A stretch of 64,000 nucleotides of DNA from Pseudomonadota bacterium (GTDB taxonomy: Bacteria; Pseudomonadota; Gammaproteobacteria; Xanthomonadales; Wenzhouxiangellaceae), in the NCBI GenBank assembly GCA_013285445.1, contig CP053448.1, positions 1,054,001 through 1,118,000 of the forward strand. Reading direction: 5' to 3'. Of this stretch, positions 45,117-54,255 are shown piece by piece. Position 1 is the stretch's first letter; the number at the start of each line of letters is the position of its first letter. Below the pieces are notes generated by a model. The model was not told the origin of the DNA, did not search any database, and was given only the letters and a program-made list of their open reading frames with translations. The position numbers were made by a program, and so were the translations under genes.

Positions 45117-45514
45117 CAAGCTTCCGTTTCCAGGCCTTCGGGTTGGGTGCCAACGCGGCAACGCCCGTCTTTACGCAGACGCATGCGTTGCACGAAGCGC
45201 ATTAGGTCTCTTCTGAACTGCTCATCGGGATCTGGCAACGCATTCACCGAAGCCGTTAGCTTGTCCAGATGGGCAGGCTCTTTAACTAGGCGGTGATAGA
45301 CCCAGCGCCCGTCCTTGTGCGCGGACAACAGGCCTGCTAGGCGCAAGATTTTCAGATGGCGTGAGAGCTTGTAGGCCGGTTCCTGGAGGCTGTCGACCAG
45401 TTCACACAAACAGGCTTCTTCGTCCGCTGTCGCCAGCAGACGGATAACGCGCAGCCGGGTGTCGTCGGCCAGGGCCTGGAAGAGGGTGGAAGGTTCAATT
45501 TGCACCACTTGCAT
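45116..45514 (-). CDS. ArsR/SmtB-family metalloregulator with CLC motif
   Basis: 132 residues: winged HTH with FQALADDTRLRVIRLL, EACLCELVDSL and YKLSRHLKILRLAGLL. The Cys-Leu-Cys in the helix before the recognition helix corresponds to the CVC metal site of ArsR/CadC-type sensors (As(III), Sb(III), Cd(II) or similar). ATG at 45514 lies inside a divergent promoter region; no Shine-Dalgarno precedes it, and a promoter TTGAGG-N17-TATAGT on the minus strand would give a nearly leaderless message. It probably represses both its own operon and the divergent persulfide dioxygenase gene. Confidence 0.88.
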   Translation of the reverse strand: MQVVQIEPSTLFQALADDTRLRVIRLLATADEEACLCELVDSLQEPAYKLSRHLKILRLAGLLSAHKDGRWVYHRLVKEPAHLDKLTASVNALPDPDEQFRRDLMRFVQRMRLRKDGRCRVGTQPEGLETEA

Positions 45515-45528
45515 AGTTGCACTATAAT
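45500..45528 (+). promoter_or_regulatory. Sigma-70 promoter with TTGCA repeats, overlapping arsR start
   Basis: TTGCAC, a 17-bp spacer and a perfect TATAAT reading toward the persulfide dioxygenase gene. Three copies of TTGCA (45500, 45510, 45517) lie in and beside it, a candidate ArsR operator. The arsR start codon lies within the spacer on the other strand, so one bound repressor could block both directions. Confidence 0.7.
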
Positions 45529-45670
45529 ACAAATAAAGGCCGTCCTCAACATAAAGGACTGGATGCTGCGATCCTCGAAATAGCCGGGAAAAGGGAGGCA
45601 GTTCTTGGCCTGAATCGAGTGCGGCGCCGTCATTTATGGGTGTTGATGCAATGAGCTGTCGGAGATTTAC

Positions 45671-46534
45671 ATGCTGAAACCAGAAGTCGAGGTATTCCAC
45701 CACGCCGACACCGGCACGTTCAGCTACGTTGTCCACGAGCCTGACGGGCGTGCTGCTGCGATCATCGACCCGGTCTTGGACTACGACCCTGCGGCAGCAA
45801 GCACCAACACTGAATCGGCCGACCAAATCGCTGCCTTCGTGAGCGCACGGAAGCTCGACGTGCTCTGGATCCTCGAAACACACGCCCATGCGGACCACGT
45901 CACCGCGGCTCCCTATCTCCAAAAGCGCCTGGGCGGATTGATCGGAATCGGTTCTGGCATCGCCAAGGTACAAGCCAAGTTCCGAGACGAACTGAACCTT
46001 GGCGCCGCATTGCCCACCGACGGCTCGCAATTTGACCGGCTGTTTGACGCCGGCGAGACATTCGACATCGGCACTATGAAGACTCGCGTTATCCCCACGC
46101 CCGGACACACCCCTGATAGCGTGAGCTACCTTGTCGGCGACGCAGTTTTTGTCGGTGATTCGCTGTTCATGCCTGATGCCGGCACCGCCCGCTGTGACTT
46201 TCCCGGCGGCGATGCCCGCCTGCTGTGGCAATCCACGCGCCGGCTGTTCGAGCTGCCCGACGTAACGCGGATGTTTGTATGTCATGACTATGGGCCGGGC
46301 GGCCGCGAGGTGCGCTTTGAAACCACGGTAGGCGAGCAGAAGAATTTCAATATCCATGTCGGCGGTGGCCGTAGCGAGGACGAATTCGTGGCGATGCGTA
46401 CCAAACGAGATGCGGGGCTCGGCATGCCAAGGCTGATCCTGCCGGCGATCCAGATCAATATCCGTGCAGGCCATCCACCTGATCCGGAAGACAACGGGGT
46501 GTCGTACCTGAAAATTCCACTGAACCGGTTATGA
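45671..46534 (+). CDS. Metallo-beta-lactamase-fold persulfide dioxygenase (Blh/ETHE1-like)
   Basis: 287 residues with the MBL motif THAHADHVTA (about 70-79), PTPGHTPDSV and GDSLFMPDAGTARCDFPGGDA, typical of ETHE1/Blh-type persulfide dioxygenases, which oxidise glutathione persulfide to sulfite and glutathione using a mononuclear iron. CGGAG precedes the ATG. It is divergent from arsR and faces a strong promoter. The context suggests that the ArsR protein links metal or reactive-sulfur stress to sulfide detoxification. The following 294 bp hold a 23-codon ORF (46592-46663) of doubtful status. Confidence 0.88.
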   Translation: MLKPEVEVFHHADTGTFSYVVHEPDGRAAAIIDPVLDYDPAAASTNTESADQIAAFVSARKLDVLWILETHAHADHVTAAPYLQKRLGGLIGIGSGIAKVQAKFRDELNLGAALPTDGSQFDRLFDAGETFDIGTMKTRVIPTPGHTPDSVSYLVGDAVFVGDSLFMPDAGTARCDFPGGDARLLWQSTRRLFELPDVTRMFVCHDYGPGGREVRFETTVGEQKNFNIHVGGGRSEDEFVAMRTKRDAGLGMPRLILPAIQINIRAGHPPDPEDNGVSYLKIPLNRL

Positions 46535-46828
46535 CCAGCTCTAGAATTGACGTACATTCTTTGCCAGCCTCGGAGTAGGCTAGAAGGATCGATGGCTCTT
46601 ACTCCTTTAGAGTGGTTGCATAAGGAAACCGGGGATCCACGGCGCACTTGCAACGACTGTTGAAGCAGAAATCGCGATTCGACTGACTATCAACTCCGCC
46701 AGGGCGTACTGGATCGACCCCAAGCCGGTTCAGGTGTCGCAAAACTCAGAAGATCTGTCCGCACGGCTGATTGTGCCGGCCACGGGCAGTCGGGAAAAAT
46801 ACACTCGAAGGCTTCGGGGCCGAATTCA

Positions 46829-49126
46829 ATGACGTTACGACTCACGCGCATTATCGCGCTAGCCGCCTGCCTGTGGCCCGCTGTTGTCCTGTCCCAGATC
46901 AACCCCGGAGATTTATTGCCGCTCGAGGAGGCCTTTGTTCTCGAAGCGAGCGCCGAGGGCCGCGATCTGGTGCTGCACTGGGAGATCGCCGACGGCTATT
47001 ATCTCTACCGCCACGCTTTCTCGGTTGATTCGGCCGACGAAAGCATGATCTTGGGCCAGCCCGTAATTCCACCGGGCAAAGAAACGGTCGACGAGTTCTT
47101 TGGCCAGACCGAAACCTTCCGCGAATCGGTGACCGTGCGAGTGCCGTTGGAGACGATTCCCGATAGCGGTTGGGTTATCTCGCGCGTTGACTTCCAGGGC
47201 TGCGCCGACCTGGGCGTGTGTTACCCACCTCATCGCAAGACGGTTCGAGTGAAGGTGGCTGCCACCGATGTCGAACGCGAAGGGCGGCCTAACGGCGAGA
47301 ACATACTGGGCGTGAGCGCACCCGAGGGCAACGCCCTGAGCGAGCTGCTGGGACACCAGCGCGAAGAAGCCCTTCCGGCCGTGGAAGCTTTCCAGGTCGA
47401 GGCGATTGCCGGCGGCCCCTCGTCCATCTTGGTGCGCGCGACTGCGCGTTCGGGCTATTATCTCTATCGCGAATCATTCGATTTTCGGATCGAAACGGAC
47501 GATATGCTCGTCGCCGGATTCGACTTGCCCCCCGGAGAGGAAAAGACCGACGAGTACTTCGGCCGGACCCGCGTGTTCTTCGGCGAGGTCGAGTTCCCGT
47601 TGAGCCTGCAGCGTCACGATGACGGTCGTCCTCAAGAGATCACCCTGGTCGCGGAGTTTCAGGGCTGCCTCGAAGATGGCATCTGCTATCCACCGATGGA
47701 GCGCAACTTGGTCGTGAGCCTGCCGGCCATGCCCGGCGGAACCGCGACGGCGTCAATGGAAGCAGCGGGCTCACGCGTCGAACCAGAACGGTCACACCCG
47801 GACATGGCCAAGACCGTTCCACCGGCTGGCAAGCCGGATGGGCTCGCTCGATTTATCGAGCAACAACCCTTGCCGCTGGCTATGGGCCTGTTCGTGTTGC
47901 TGGGGATCGGGCTGGCTTTTACGCCATGCGTGTTTCCCATGATTCCGATTCTTTCGGGCATCATTGCCGGCGAGGGCGGCGAGATCACGCGTGGCCGTGC
48001 ATTCGGTCTCTCGTTCATTTTCGTTCTCGCCATGTCGCTGACCTATACAGCTGTGGGTGTGATCGCGGCGCTGGCCGGTTACAACCTGCAGGCGGTTTTC
48101 CAGAATCCCCGGGTGATCGGCTCCTTCGCCGCAATTTTCGTTGTGCTGGCTATGGCCATGTTTGGCTTCTACAATCTGCAGATGCCCACCTCGTGGCAGT
48201 CGCGCCTGAGCCAGATTAGTAGTCGCCAGTCCGGCGGCAACTTCATCGGTGCGGGCATCATGGGCTTCCTGTCGGCGCTGATCGTAGGTCCCTGCGTAAC
48301 CGCCCCACTGATCGGAATCCTGATTTTTATATCTCAGACTGGAGACGCCGCGCTGGGCGGCGGCGTGCTGTTTTCACTGAGCATTGGCATGGGCTTACCG
48401 TTGCTGGCTATCGGCGTAGGTCTGGGCCATTGGCTGCCACGTGCTGGGGGCTGGATGGATGCAGTCAAATCGGTTTTCGGTGTTGGACTGCTCGCGCTGG
48501 CGATCTGGATGCTTCAGCGCGTAGTGCCGGGCGCAGTGATTATGTTGCTTTGGGGCGCGCTTAGCATCGGAAGCGGGGTCTACCTGGGCGCGCTTACGCA
48601 GATGGATCCCGATCTGGGCGGCTGGCGTAAAATCCGGCAGGCTCTGGGCGTGATGCTGCTGATTATGGGCACCGCACAGTTCGTTGGCGCGCTTTCGGGC
48701 GGAAGGGACTGGATACGCCCGCTCGATCACCTCATCGATGCCGGTGGCCCTGGCGGCATGGCAGCGATAGAAGCTCCAGTATTTCACGAGGTCGACACGC
48801 TTAGCCAGCTTCGCGCGGCGATCGCGGAATCCGATCGTCCTATCTTCCTGGACTTCTACGCCGACTGGTGCGTGGATTGTGTGCGGATGGAGCAGCGCAC
48901 CTTTTCCGACCCGGCTGTTGCCGACCGCATGGCCGATTTCACGCTGCTCAAAGCCGATATCACTGACTACAATGACGAGCATCAGGCCATGCTCCGGCAC
49001 TTCGAGCTGATTGGACCGCCTGCTTATCTGTTCTTCATCGGTGGCGAGGAGCTGCCCCAGTACCGGATGTTCGGATTTCTGGGGCCGGAAGAATTCCTGA
49101 CCCTGCTCGACGAGGTCAAAGGTTGA
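46829..49126 (+). CDS. dsbD: DsbD thiol:disulfide interchange protein with duplicated N-terminal domain
   Basis: 765 residues, longer than E. coli DsbD (about 565). A signal peptide is followed by two DsbD-alpha-like domains, about 25-145 and 185-300, each ending in a Cys-pair motif: QGCADLGVCYPP (about 123) and QGCLEDGICYPP (about 278). The membrane domain (about 345-610) has Cys in FTPCVFPMIP and GPCVTAP. The C-terminal thioredoxin domain has WCVDC (about 680). It moves electrons from cytoplasmic thioredoxin to the periplasm, which helps repair copper-induced wrong disulfides. The N-terminal duplication is the unusual feature. Confidence 0.9.
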   Translation: MTLRLTRIIALAACLWPAVVLSQINPGDLLPLEEAFVLEASAEGRDLVLHWEIADGYYLYRHAFSVDSADESMILGQPVIPPGKETVDEFFGQTETFRESVTVRVPLETIPDSGWVISRVDFQGCADLGVCYPPHRKTVRVKVAATDVEREGRPNGENILGVSAPEGNALSELLGHQREEALPAVEAFQVEAIAGGPSSILVRATARSGYYLYRESFDFRIETDDMLVAGFDLPPGEEKTDEYFGRTRVFFGEVEFPLSLQRHDDGRPQEITLVAEFQGCLEDGICYPPMERNLVVSLPAMPGGTATASMEAAGSRVEPERSHPDMAKTVPPAGKPDGLARFIEQQPLPLAMGLFVLLGIGLAFTPCVFPMIPILSGIIAGEGGEITRGRAFGLSFIFVLAMSLTYTAVGVIAALAGYNLQAVFQNPRVIGSFAAIFVVLAMAMFGFYNLQMPTSWQSRLSQISSRQSGGNFIGAGIMGFLSALIVGPCVTAPLIGILIFISQTGDAALGGGVLFSLSIGMGLPLLAIGVGLGHWLPRAGGWMDAVKSVFGVGLLALAIWMLQRVVPGAVIMLLWGALSIGSGVYLGALTQMDPDLGGWRKIRQALGVMLLIMGTAQFVGALSGGRDWIRPLDHLIDAGGPGGMAAIEAPVFHEVDTLSQLRAAIAESDRPIFLDFYADWCVDCVRMEQRTFSDPAVADRMADFTLLKADITDYNDEHQAMLRHFELIGPPAYLFFIGGEELPQYRMFGFLGPEEFLTLLDEVKG

Positions 49127-49350
49127 GGGGGCGGCGGCTTTCGGCCGACGAGGTTTCTCCGAAGCGGACTCGAGCTGCATCCCAATGTCGCCTGCCAATC
49201 GGTCTAGGGCGCGCCGTTTGGTTTGTTCGTAAGGCATTTGGACACTGAACGTATGGTTCACAGCACCTTACTGACCCGCGGATGTGGGGCAACGATGTCT
49301 CTCAGGCGTTACTCTGGCTCGTCTCTCAGCCTCCAGGCAGGACTTATGAA

Positions 49351-50136
49351 ATGGACTTGCCTTCCCCAATAACCCTGGGCTTCCTTGGAAGCTTGGCAGC
49401 GGGCTCGCTGACCGCGATCGGCGCCTTGCCCGTGCTCTTCATGAACATCCCCTCACGAGCCACGCGCGATCTTGCACTTGGCTTCGCGGCGGGCGTGATG
49501 CTTGCAGCCTCGTTTTTCTCGTTGATCATTCCGGCACTCGATGTCGCTGAAAATTGGTTTGAGGGTGGTCCCGCCCCAGCGGCCATTGTCTGCCTTGCGA
49601 TATTGCTCGGGATGGGTGCGATCGCCTTGATCAATGAGAAGCTCCCACACGAGCATTTCGACACTGGCCGCGAAGGACCGGATGTGGCTTCTTTGCGGCG
49701 TATCTGGTTATTCATTATCGCGATTGCAATCCACAACTTTCCCGAAGGACTTGCCGTAGGCGTTGGGTTCGGAGCTGACGGCCTTTCTGGCGGTCTGCCG
49801 CTGGCGATCGGTATCGGACTGCAGAACGCTCCGGAAGGTCTAGCAGTTGCGGTCTCGCTAGTAGGCGTGGGCTACTCGAAAATACGAGCTTGCTACGTCT
49901 CGGCGCTAACCGGGCTCGTGGAGCCAATTGGCGGGCTTCTCGGCGCGAGTGTCATCACTCTTTCTCAGTCGCTGCTTCCTTGGGGCCTGGCTTTCGCCGC
50001 CGGCGCCATGCTTTACGTCATCAGCCACGAAATCATCCCAGAAACCCACCGATCCGGCCATCAAAACAGGGCAACTCTCGGCCTCGCCATCGGGCTCGTG
50101 ATCATGATGTTCCTCGATGTCTGGTTGGGCGGCTGA
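49351..50136 (+). CDS. ZIP-family metal transporter
   Basis: About 261 residues from ATG at 49351 (a frame also starts at 49282, but those extra residues are not hydrophobic in the ZIP manner). Eight hydrophobic segments; the metal-site motifs are IAIHNFPEGLAVG in TM4, LQNAPEGLAVA in TM5 and ISHEIIPETH. ZIP proteins of the ZupT/GufA type import Zn, Fe or other divalent ions. It is the last clear gene of the metal region; the convergent gene at 50061 overlaps its end by 76 bp. Confidence 0.88.
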   Translation: MDLPSPITLGFLGSLAAGSLTAIGALPVLFMNIPSRATRDLALGFAAGVMLAASFFSLIIPALDVAENWFEGGPAPAAIVCLAILLGMGAIALINEKLPHEHFDTGREGPDVASLRRIWLFIIAIAIHNFPEGLAVGVGFGADGLSGGLPLAIGIGLQNAPEGLAVAVSLVGVGYSKIRACYVSALTGLVEPIGGLLGASVITLSQSLLPWGLAFAAGAMLYVISHEIIPETHRSGHQNRATLGLAIGLVIMMFLDVWLGG

Positions 50137-51356
50137 TTGAGTTGCCCTGGTGAATCCGCGTGAGCGTTCGAGCCGAGCCTTCTTCGGGTCGAGCCTTTCC
50201 CGCCGCCCTCCTGGCCGCCGAATCCGGCAGGTTCGGGAGGCGGCGCCAGCGCAGGTTGATTGGACTCGAAAATGATCCGTGGCGTGAAATTGACATCGAG
50301 ATCGGCCCAGAGCTCGTCCAGTGGCCGCTCCTTCGGCGCGCGCGGCAGCGCCATCCGAAACTGGTCCGGCTGCTCGAGCCAGAGGTCGACGAGCACTTGG
50401 CCGCAGTAGTAGAGTGCAGTGGCCGCCCGGTGCGGGTTATTGCTGCGATTGGCCAGTGTGATGCAGTCAAGCATGCAGGCTGACAAGTCAGCGTAGGGCT
50501 TGCGGCCCTCATTGGGCTTGCGCCTGCCGATAAAGGCAAATACCCGGTCCCACAGGCCCTGAGAATCCGGGGCCCGGGCGATGCTGACCACAGCGGCAGC
50601 CAAGGCGGCCGGGTGCGCCAGCTCGACCGGCGGGTGCGGTTTGATGAGCCATTCCAGCGCGTCATTCAGGGCCTCATCGGCCAGTGGCGAGCCTTCCAGG
50701 CTCGAGGCTCGCTTGGCCAGGATCAGTACCTTCCTGAGATCGGGCTCATGAATGACCTGGGGCTTGTCCAGCACGACCCAGCGGTCGCGCGTGATCTCCG
50801 GCGGCCGAAATCCGGTCATCGAGTAGCGTGCGCCTTTCAGGCGGCGTACGGCGGCAATCATCTCCGCTGCATCCGGGGTCGGCGGGAGCTGGAGAGAGTG
50901 GTGGTCCGGGTCTTCGTGGTGCACCCACGCTTTCGCCATGGCCAGTGTCGCCTGGAACAGGAACAGCTGGTAGAACTGGTTACGGGTCAAGCGCCGGTCG
51001 TTCTGGTGGCGCTCGATCAGCTCGCGCAGGAATCCCGGTGCGTCCGAGCCGCGCTCGTCACGGAAGACCTCGTTGCGAGCAAGGCGGCGCCAAAGCTCCA
51101 GCGTCTCAGGATAGAGCGCCAGGCTGATGAGGGCCGCCCCCAACACGCCGGAGGAGAACCACTTTGGGTGGATGTTGAACTCATCGAGCTGGCGGATCTC
51201 GCGCTCGTAGATCCGAAACGCCCATTCGCAGTCGACATACTGCTCGCCTCGCAGGACGTGGCGCGGAAGACCGCGGACTGCAAAATCCAGCATGCGCTTG
51301 AAGTTGCCGGCCCTGAATGCCTTGGAGTGGAAATGGTGCTTGCGATGCTCATTCAT
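50061..51356 (-). CDS. Unrecognised protein of integrase module (431 aa)
   Basis: About 431 residues from ATG at 51356 with GGGAGGA upstream; it overlaps the preceding gene by 8 bp. It is mostly helical with no transmembrane segment or known catalytic motif. Conserved-looking stretches: HFHSKAFRAGNFKRMLDFA, LDEFNIHPKWFSSGVLGA and LADLDVNFTPRIIFESNQP. The last 40 or so residues are Gly/Pro/Arg-rich and are encoded opposite the ZIP gene, so the original C-terminus may have been lost when this module landed beside it. Probably involved in the biology of the integrated element; no function can be given. Confidence 0.7.
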   Translation of the reverse strand: MNEHRKHHFHSKAFRAGNFKRMLDFAVRGLPRHVLRGEQYVDCEWAFRIYEREIRQLDEFNIHPKWFSSGVLGAALISLALYPETLELWRRLARNEVFRDERGSDAPGFLRELIERHQNDRRLTRNQFYQLFLFQATLAMAKAWVHHEDPDHHSLQLPPTPDAAEMIAAVRRLKGARYSMTGFRPPEITRDRWVVLDKPQVIHEPDLRKVLILAKRASSLEGSPLADEALNDALEWLIKPHPPVELAHPAALAAAVVSIARAPDSQGLWDRVFAFIGRRKPNEGRKPYADLSACMLDCITLANRSNNPHRAATALYYCGQVLVDLWLEQPDQFRMALPRAPKERPLDELWADLDVNFTPRIIFESNQPALAPPPEPAGFGGQEGGGKGSTRRRLGSNAHADSPGQLNQPPNQTSRNIMITSPMARPRVALF

Positions 51357-51762
51357 GGCGGGTCCTCCCGGCAAAGTCGATCACGTTGTTGGAATGGCTA
51401 TGGGAAGCCGGGTGTTGAGCACGGATGCCTGTTCGCTCCGCATGCCGGCTTTCCGGCGCTCCGAACAGGCGAGTGGCAACCGTGTCGGGAACCGGCTGCA
51501 TCTCGACCATGCCGCCGACCAGGCCGGCGTCGAACATCTGCTCGAACAGGTCGCCCTCGATCAGGTTGACCAGGTCCTCCGGGCCCTTGATGCGGTAGCG
51601 TTCAATGGCCTCGCGCGCCCAGGCGACCAGCGCTTCGTGGTTGTCGCGAGTTTCGGGCTGGCCCAGGGCGAGGCACATGGCCTGTCCCGGCTGAATCTGG
51701 TAGCGGTGCCAAAGGTAGTCCGCAAGAGCCTGCGGGCGGAGACGGGGAATGGACTGGTTCAT
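51349..51762 (-). CDS. Unrecognised protein of integrase module (137 aa)
   Basis: 137 residues, soluble, with a predicted helical N-terminal half (RLRPQALADYLWHRYQ, EALVAWAREAIERYR) and a polar, possibly disordered C-terminus. The ATG overlaps the integrase stop codon by one base (TGATG), and its end overlaps the next gene, so int, this gene and the next are translationally coupled. The family is not recognised; the order suggests a partner of the integrase or of the 431-residue protein. Confidence 0.72.
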   Translation of the reverse strand: MNQSIPRLRPQALADYLWHRYQIQPGQAMCLALGQPETRDNHEALVAWAREAIERYRIKGPEDLVNLIEGDLFEQMFDAGLVGGMVEMQPVPDTVATRLFGAPESRHAERTGIRAQHPASHSHSNNVIDFAGRTRHE

Positions 51763-52690
51763 CAGTCGTCCTCCTTTTTGTTGTTGTCGTTATGGGTGGA
51801 AGTGCCGGCCTGGGAGGCCAGCAGGCGCGCCATCGCCGAACCGTCCTGGCGGGTCAGGTTCGGGACATAGCGCGAATAGGTTGTAAAGAGCATCTGGGTC
51901 GTGGTGTGTCCGAGTACGCGGGCGACCCATTCGGGTGACTCACCGGCTGCGAGCATCAGCGTCGCCGCCGTGTGGCGAGTCTGGTATGGCCGTCGATAGG
52001 CCAGGCCCAGGTTGGAAAGCACCGGTTTCCAGACCCGGTTGGTGAAATTGCGGTTTTCGATCGGTGCGCCTCTGGGGGTGCAGAAGACCCATTCGATCCC
52101 TTTCGGAACGATCTTCCGCTGCGCCTCCAGCGCCTCGCGGACTGGCTGGAGCATCGGAATGTCCCGGTTGGAGTCGTAGGTCTTCGAGCCTTCCTGGAGT
52201 CGGCCCTGGACCAGGGTTTCGCGTACCAGGATCAGGTTGTTGGAGAAATCCACGTTGTGCCAGCGCAGACCGTTGATTTCGCCGCTGCGCATGCCCGTGT
52301 AGAACCGTACGGCCAGGTAGTGGCGATAGTCCGGGCGTACCCGCTCGAGAATCCGGTGGACCTCCTCGAGCGAGAACGGGTGAATGTCCGGCTTCCTTGA
52401 GCGCAGGGTCTTGATGCCCCGGTAGGGCGAAGGAAACTCGTAGCGGTCGGCGGCCTCGTCGACGATCTGGCGCGCAAAGCCCATGATCTTGTTGATTCGG
52501 GCATTGCTCAGCTTCCGGCCGTTCGGCCGGTGATTTCCAGCAATCTGCGCGCGAAAATCCAGCAGGTCCGCACGGGTGATCGAGCCGACCCGCCGGTTTC
52601 CGAATGCGGGCAGCAGGTGGCGGTTGAGCGTGACGGTGACGGTTTCCCGGTAGCTAGGCCGCCATTCCGGCTCCTTCTCCCGCATCCAGG
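51762..52690 (-). pseudogene. Tyrosine integrase, C-terminal fragment (split by IS66 copy B)
   Basis: Contains the core-binding domain and the whole catalytic domain: Arg in FYTGMRSGEINGL, QTRHTAATL (the R-H pair), VLGHTTTQMLF and a nucleophile Tyr in TTYSRYVP. Removing IS66 copy B and one CATCCAGG repeat joins RFREFAETWM in frame to REKEPEWRPS and restores about 416 residues. A chimeric frame reading out of IS66 continues into this part (345 codons), so some truncated protein could still be made, without the Arm-binding domain. Confidence 0.9.
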
Positions 52691-52698
52691 GTAAGCGC

Positions 52699-54237
52699 CT
52701 ACAAATCCCCACCCTTGACGTTGCCCGGCAGTAATGCGTCAATATCGTCGATGGTTTCGGCCAGTGGCAGCTCTTGAAAAACCTGACGCAGGTAGGCATA
52801 GGGCTCGATGGCGTGGCCCTTGGCGGTTTCGATCAGGCTGTAGAGGTTGGCGCTGGCGCGAGCGCCCGCTGGTGACTTGGAGAACAGCCAGTTCTTGCGG
52901 CCGATGGCGAACGGCCGGATGGCGTTTTCGATGGCGTTGTTGTCGATCGGGTAGCGGCCATCGTCGAGGTAGCGCACCAGCGCTGGCCATTGGTTGTGCA
53001 GGTACTGAAGCGCTTCGCCCAGCTTGGTCTTTGGGGCGACACGCGGCAGTGTCGTGGTCAACCAGGCGTTCAGCTGGTCGATGACGGGCTGTGACTTGTC
53101 CTGGCGCAAGCGGTGGCGCTCGGTCGGGTTCAGCGCCTGGGCTTCGCGCTCGATCCGGTAGAGCTTGCCGATCAGCGCCAGGGCCTGATCCGGGCGTCCG
53201 ATCTTGCCCTTTGGCTGGAGCTTGGCGGCATCGAAGAACTTGCGCCGGGCATGGGCCCAGCAGCCCAGACGGGTGATGCCATGGTCTCGACAGGCCGCGC
53301 CATAGCCGGAATAGGCGTCGGCCATCAGGGCACCGGAGAAGCCTTCCAGGCGCGCCACGGGCACATCGCCGGCACGACTGGCTTCGTAGTGATAGACCCG
53401 CAGCCGCTGCCCTGGTGGGCCAGATCCCATGACCCACATGTAGCTGTTGCTTCGTGCCGGCTTGCCGGGTTCGTCGAGGACCTGGACGGTGGTCTCGTCC
53501 ATGCCGATGACCGGGGCTTCGAGGATCTGCTCGGTCAGACGATTGATCAGGGGCTGGACCAGCTTGCCGCAGCGGATCATCCAGTTGGCCAGGGTGGTGC
53601 GGTCGAGCTCGACGCCCAGCCGCGCGAACTGCTGAATCTGTCGGTACAGCGGCAGGGCGTCGACGTACTTGGCCGTGGCGATGTAGGCCAGCAGGCCCGG
53701 TGCGGCCATCGACTTGCCCAGCGGCTGGGCGGGCTTGGTGGCGGTGGCCACATGCCCTTCGCAGCAGGGGCAGGCGTACTTCAGCCGGACGTGGCGGATG
53801 ACCTTGACGCTCGCCGGAATGATATCGAGCTGCTCGGAGGTCTCCTCGCCGATGCGCTCCAGAACCGCACCATCGTGCGGACAGACCTTGTCGGCCTCGG
53901 GCAGGTCGTGAATGACTTCCTCGCGCGGCAGCTCCGGCGGCAGGGCCGGCCGGCCCCGACGCTGGCGAGAGTGCGGCTTGACAGCGACCTCGGGGGGCTC
54001 GCTTGCCGCGATCTCCTCGGCTTCGTTGAACAGGCCCAGCTGATCTGCACTGGCCTGCTCGCTGGTGCCGGCAAAGGTCTTGCGCTGGAAAGTGCGGATG
54101 ATCTCTTCGAGCTGATGAATGCGCGCTTCGCGCGCCTCGAGGGTTGCCTGCTGGCTGGCCAGCTGCGCCTGGAGAGCGGCGATCTGATCGGCCGTTGAGG
54201 GATCTGCAACAGAGGCTTTGTTGACGGCCGACGACAT
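52699..54237 (-). CDS. tnpC: IS66 transposase TnpC (copy B)
   Basis: 512 residues, identical to copy A except Gln in YLRQVFQ. The DDE core residues sit in GMDETTVQ, MADAYSGYG and NNAIENAIRPF. The frame is intact, so the element may still be active. Confidence 0.95.
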   Translation of the reverse strand: MSSAVNKASVADPSTADQIAALQAQLASQQATLEAREARIHQLEEIIRTFQRKTFAGTSEQASADQLGLFNEAEEIAASEPPEVAVKPHSRQRRGRPALPPELPREEVIHDLPEADKVCPHDGAVLERIGEETSEQLDIIPASVKVIRHVRLKYACPCCEGHVATATKPAQPLGKSMAAPGLLAYIATAKYVDALPLYRQIQQFARLGVELDRTTLANWMIRCGKLVQPLINRLTEQILEAPVIGMDETTVQVLDEPGKPARSNSYMWVMGSGPPGQRLRVYHYEASRAGDVPVARLEGFSGALMADAYSGYGAACRDHGITRLGCWAHARRKFFDAAKLQPKGKIGRPDQALALIGKLYRIEREAQALNPTERHRLRQDKSQPVIDQLNAWLTTTLPRVAPKTKLGEALQYLHNQWPALVRYLDDGRYPIDNNAIENAIRPFAIGRKNWLFSKSPAGARASANLYSLIETAKGHAIEPYAYLRQVFQELPLAETIDDIDALLPGNVKGGDL

Positions 54238-54255
54238 GCAGAAAGTATAGCATAA

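Noticed and set aside
45116..46474. 452-codon minus-strand frame that includes ArsR at its end
   Set aside because: The N-terminal 320 codons are antisense to the persulfide dioxygenase gene; ArsR starts at 45514.
46592..46663. 23-codon ORF ending in CNDC after the persulfide dioxygenase gene
   Set aside because: It has an AGGA-like site upstream but is too short to support and no family is recognised; it may be a gene remnant.
48395..49261. 288-codon minus-strand frame beginning at 49261
   Set aside because: It lies almost wholly opposite dsbD and has no domain features.
51762..52799. 345-codon integrase frame starting inside IS66
   Set aside because: The first 36 or so codons come from IS66 end sequence read in another frame; the natural gene starts at 55348.
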